Assembly (NCBI GenBank): GCA_963754285.1
Contig: CAVWFN010000017.1
Coordinates: 1-14,945, forward strand
Direction: 5' to 3'
Length of the DNA: 14,945 bases
Origin: RYN-133 sp963754285
GTDB lineage: Bacteria; Actinomycetota; Actinomycetes; Mycobacteriales; Jatrophihabitantaceae
Of the stretch, positions 13,858 through 14,945 are shown piece by piece. The position numbers were made by a program, and so were the translations under genes. The notes under the pieces were generated by a model that was given only the letters and a program-made list of their open reading frames with translations, searched no databases and was not told where the DNA came from. Numbering within the stretch: position 1 is the first letter of the stretch; each line of letters starts with the position of its first letter.

Positions 13858-14798
13858 TCGAGCTCGTCCACGTCGTCCGAAACGACTTTCTCGAATCCCG
13901 GCACGAGGGCAGCATCGTCGTGCTCGGCGAAACGACGACGGCGGCCGGCGAGGTCGACGCGCCGGTGTTCCCGCGGTCCTCGCTCAAGCCCCTGCAGGCC
14001 GTAGCGATGGTCGAGGCCGGCTTTCCCGGACGAGACGCGTCGCTCGCGCTCGCGTGCGCGAGCCACGACGGCGAGCCGATGCACGTCACTGGCGCGCGGG
14101 CGACGCTGTCAGCCGCGGGGCTGACCGAGGACGTGCTGCGGTGTCCGCCTGCCCTGCCGGATTCGCAGGCCGCGCTGCTCGAGTGGGTTCATGCCGGCGG
14201 CGCGCCTGCCTCGATCTGTCACAACTGCTCGGGCAAGCACTCGGCGATGGTGGCGACCTGCGCGGCGAACGGCTGGCCGGTGGGCGATTACGTCGACCCG
14301 GCTCACCCGCTGCAGCAGGCCATTCGGGCCCGCATCGAGACACTGGCCGGGCCTGTCTCGGCGGTGGCCGTCGACGGGTGCGGGGCGCCGGCGTTCGCAG
14401 TGACCCTGCGCGGGCTGGCCCGGGCCTTCGCGAGCCTTGCCACCGCCGCGGACGGAGCGCCGGCCCTGGCTGCCGCGGCAATGCGCGACCACCCGCAGTT
14501 GATCGGGGGCACGCAGCGCGCGGTCTCGCAGCTGATGGCGGCCGTCCCCGGGTTGATCGCCAAGGAGGGTGCCGAGGGCGTGTGGGCCGCCGCCCTGCCC
14601 GACGGGCGGGCCTTTGCGTCCAAGCTGTCCGACGGCGGCGCGCGGGCGCTGCCGCCGGTGCTCGCCACCGTCCTGCGCCACTGGGGCTTCGAGAACGCGA
14701 CGATTGCGAAATGGGCGGCGCCGCCCGTCCTCGGTGGGGGTGTGCCGGTCGGCGAAGTGCGCCCGGCGCCCGACCTGACCGCCCTGCTGGCCACCTGA
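13854..14798 (+). CDS. class 3 L-asparaginase (asparaginase II / R. etli AnsA type)
   Basis: A 314-residue enzyme of the asparaginase II family, expected to hydrolyse L-asparagine to aspartate and ammonia in the cytoplasm. The open frame extends upstream, but GTG 13854 is chosen because it overlaps the previous stop (GTGA) and begins at the conserved IELVHVVRNDFLESRHEG start of the family. The key residues of the characterised R. etli enzyme are recognisable: Ser42-x-x-Lys45 (RSSLKPLQ), Ser70 (ACASHDGEP), Lys257 (ASKLSDGG), and metal ligands Cys125 and Lys128 (CHNCSGKHSAM) and Cys176 (VDGCGAPAF). This correspondence is from memory of that enzyme, not an alignment. No signal peptide is present. 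It is the last gene of the amidase cluster and is followed one base later by a pair of long palindromes. Confidence 0.93.
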   Translation: MIELVHVVRNDFLESRHEGSIVVLGETTTAAGEVDAPVFPRSSLKPLQAVAMVEAGFPGRDASLALACASHDGEPMHVTGARATLSAAGLTEDVLRCPPALPDSQAALLEWVHAGGAPASICHNCSGKHSAMVATCAANGWPVGDYVDPAHPLQQAIRARIETLAGPVSAVAVDGCGAPAFAVTLRGLARAFASLATAADGAPALAAAAMRDHPQLIGGTQRAVSQLMAAVPGLIAKEGAEGVWAAALPDGRAFASKLSDGGARALPPVLATVLRHWGFENATIAKWAAPPVLGGGVPVGEVRPAPDLTALLAT

Positions 14799-14799
14799 C

Positions 14800-14856
14800 C
14801 TTTTCCCCGCTGGTGCTCGCTTTGCGCTGCGCCAACCGAGCACTGGCGGGGAAAAG
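14800..14856. repeat. palindromic repeat, copy 1 (20-base arms, 17-base centre)
   Basis: The left arm is CTTTTCCCCGCTGGTGCTCG (14800-14819) and the right arm CGAGCACTGGCGGGGAAAAG (14837-14856). On plus-strand RNA every arm position pairs, 18 by Watson-Crick and 2 adjacent ones as U-G and G-U wobbles. The T-run lies before and the A-run after the stem, so it does not have intrinsic terminator polarity on either strand. It starts two bases after the asparaginase stop codon ends. Confidence 0.9.
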
Positions 14857-14862
14857 CCGCCG

Positions 14863-14919
14863 CTCTTCCCCGCTGGTGCTCGCTTTCGAGCGCGGGAACC
14901 GAGCACTGGCGGGGAAAAG
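14863..14919. repeat. palindromic repeat, copy 2 in tandem
   Basis: The left arm (14863-14882) differs from copy 1 by one base (T to C at arm position 3); the right arm (14900-14919) is identical. The 17-base centre keeps the flanking CTTT and AAC, but the 10 bases between differ. Centre and arm can also form a small hairpin GCTCG-CTTT-CGAGC (14878-14891). The copies are offset by 63 bases, with CCGCCG between them. Confidence 0.9.
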
Positions 14920-14945
14920 GCGAAACGGGACGGACGGGCGCCGTT
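14920..14945. other. right window edge, non-coding
   Basis: Nothing beyond a short AACGG...CCGTT inverted pair (14924-14928 and 14941-14945) is visible. I see no gene or start here, and a further repeat copy could lie beyond the edge. Confidence 0.3.

Noticed and set aside
14800..14919. Intrinsic terminator call for the two palindromes
   Set aside because: T-run precedes and A-run follows the stem on both strands, opposite to the required U-tract after the stem. Annotated as repeats instead.
14800..14919. CRISPR array
   Set aside because: Only two units, perfectly palindromic long arms and a 6-base gap between units instead of spacers; no cas genes.

Overview
The window is high-GC DNA with many GTG starts and stop/start overlaps of the ATGA/GTGA type. 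Together with a complete Mce lipid-import locus, this points to an actinobacterium. I cannot name the genus from the sequence alone.

Layout. (1) Positions 1-11116, minus strand: one long operon read right to left. It begins with an MceG/Mkl-type ABC ATPase, followed by two YrbE (MlaE-family) permeases, six Mce proteins in canonical order (A, B, C, D, lipoprotein E, F) and two Mce-associated membrane proteins, the second cut by the left window edge. Most junctions overlap by 1-4 bases or are separated by a few bases. The exceptions are the B/C gap (100 bases) and the F/Mam gap (65 bases). (2) Positions 11117-11466: a divergent intergenic region with two adjacent DNA dyads near the mce side and a TACCGT hexamer placed exactly where a leaderless -10 element would sit for the amidase. 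(3) Positions 11467-14798, plus strand: four tightly coupled genes, an amidase-signature hydrolase, a 68-residue protein of unknown function, a 254-residue helical protein of unknown function, and a class 3 (asparaginase II / R. etli type) L-asparaginase. (4) Positions 14800-14919: two tandem copies of a long palindrome with near-identical 20-base arms and a divergent 17-base centre.

How the genes work together. The minus-strand genes encode a complete Mce transporter: ATPase plus YrbE dimer in the membrane, a hetero-hexameric Mce tube across the periplasm-like space, and Mam accessory subunits. The imported substrate is probably a lipid or sterol, but no catabolic gene in the window reveals which. 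Having the ATPase at the head of the operon makes this locus self-sufficient, unlike M. tuberculosis, where Mkl is encoded separately. The plus-strand cluster pairs two amide-hydrolysing enzymes, both expected to release ammonia or an amine, with two uncharacterised small proteins. It is the least explained part of the window. The terminal palindromes are the clearest structure not accounted for by genes.
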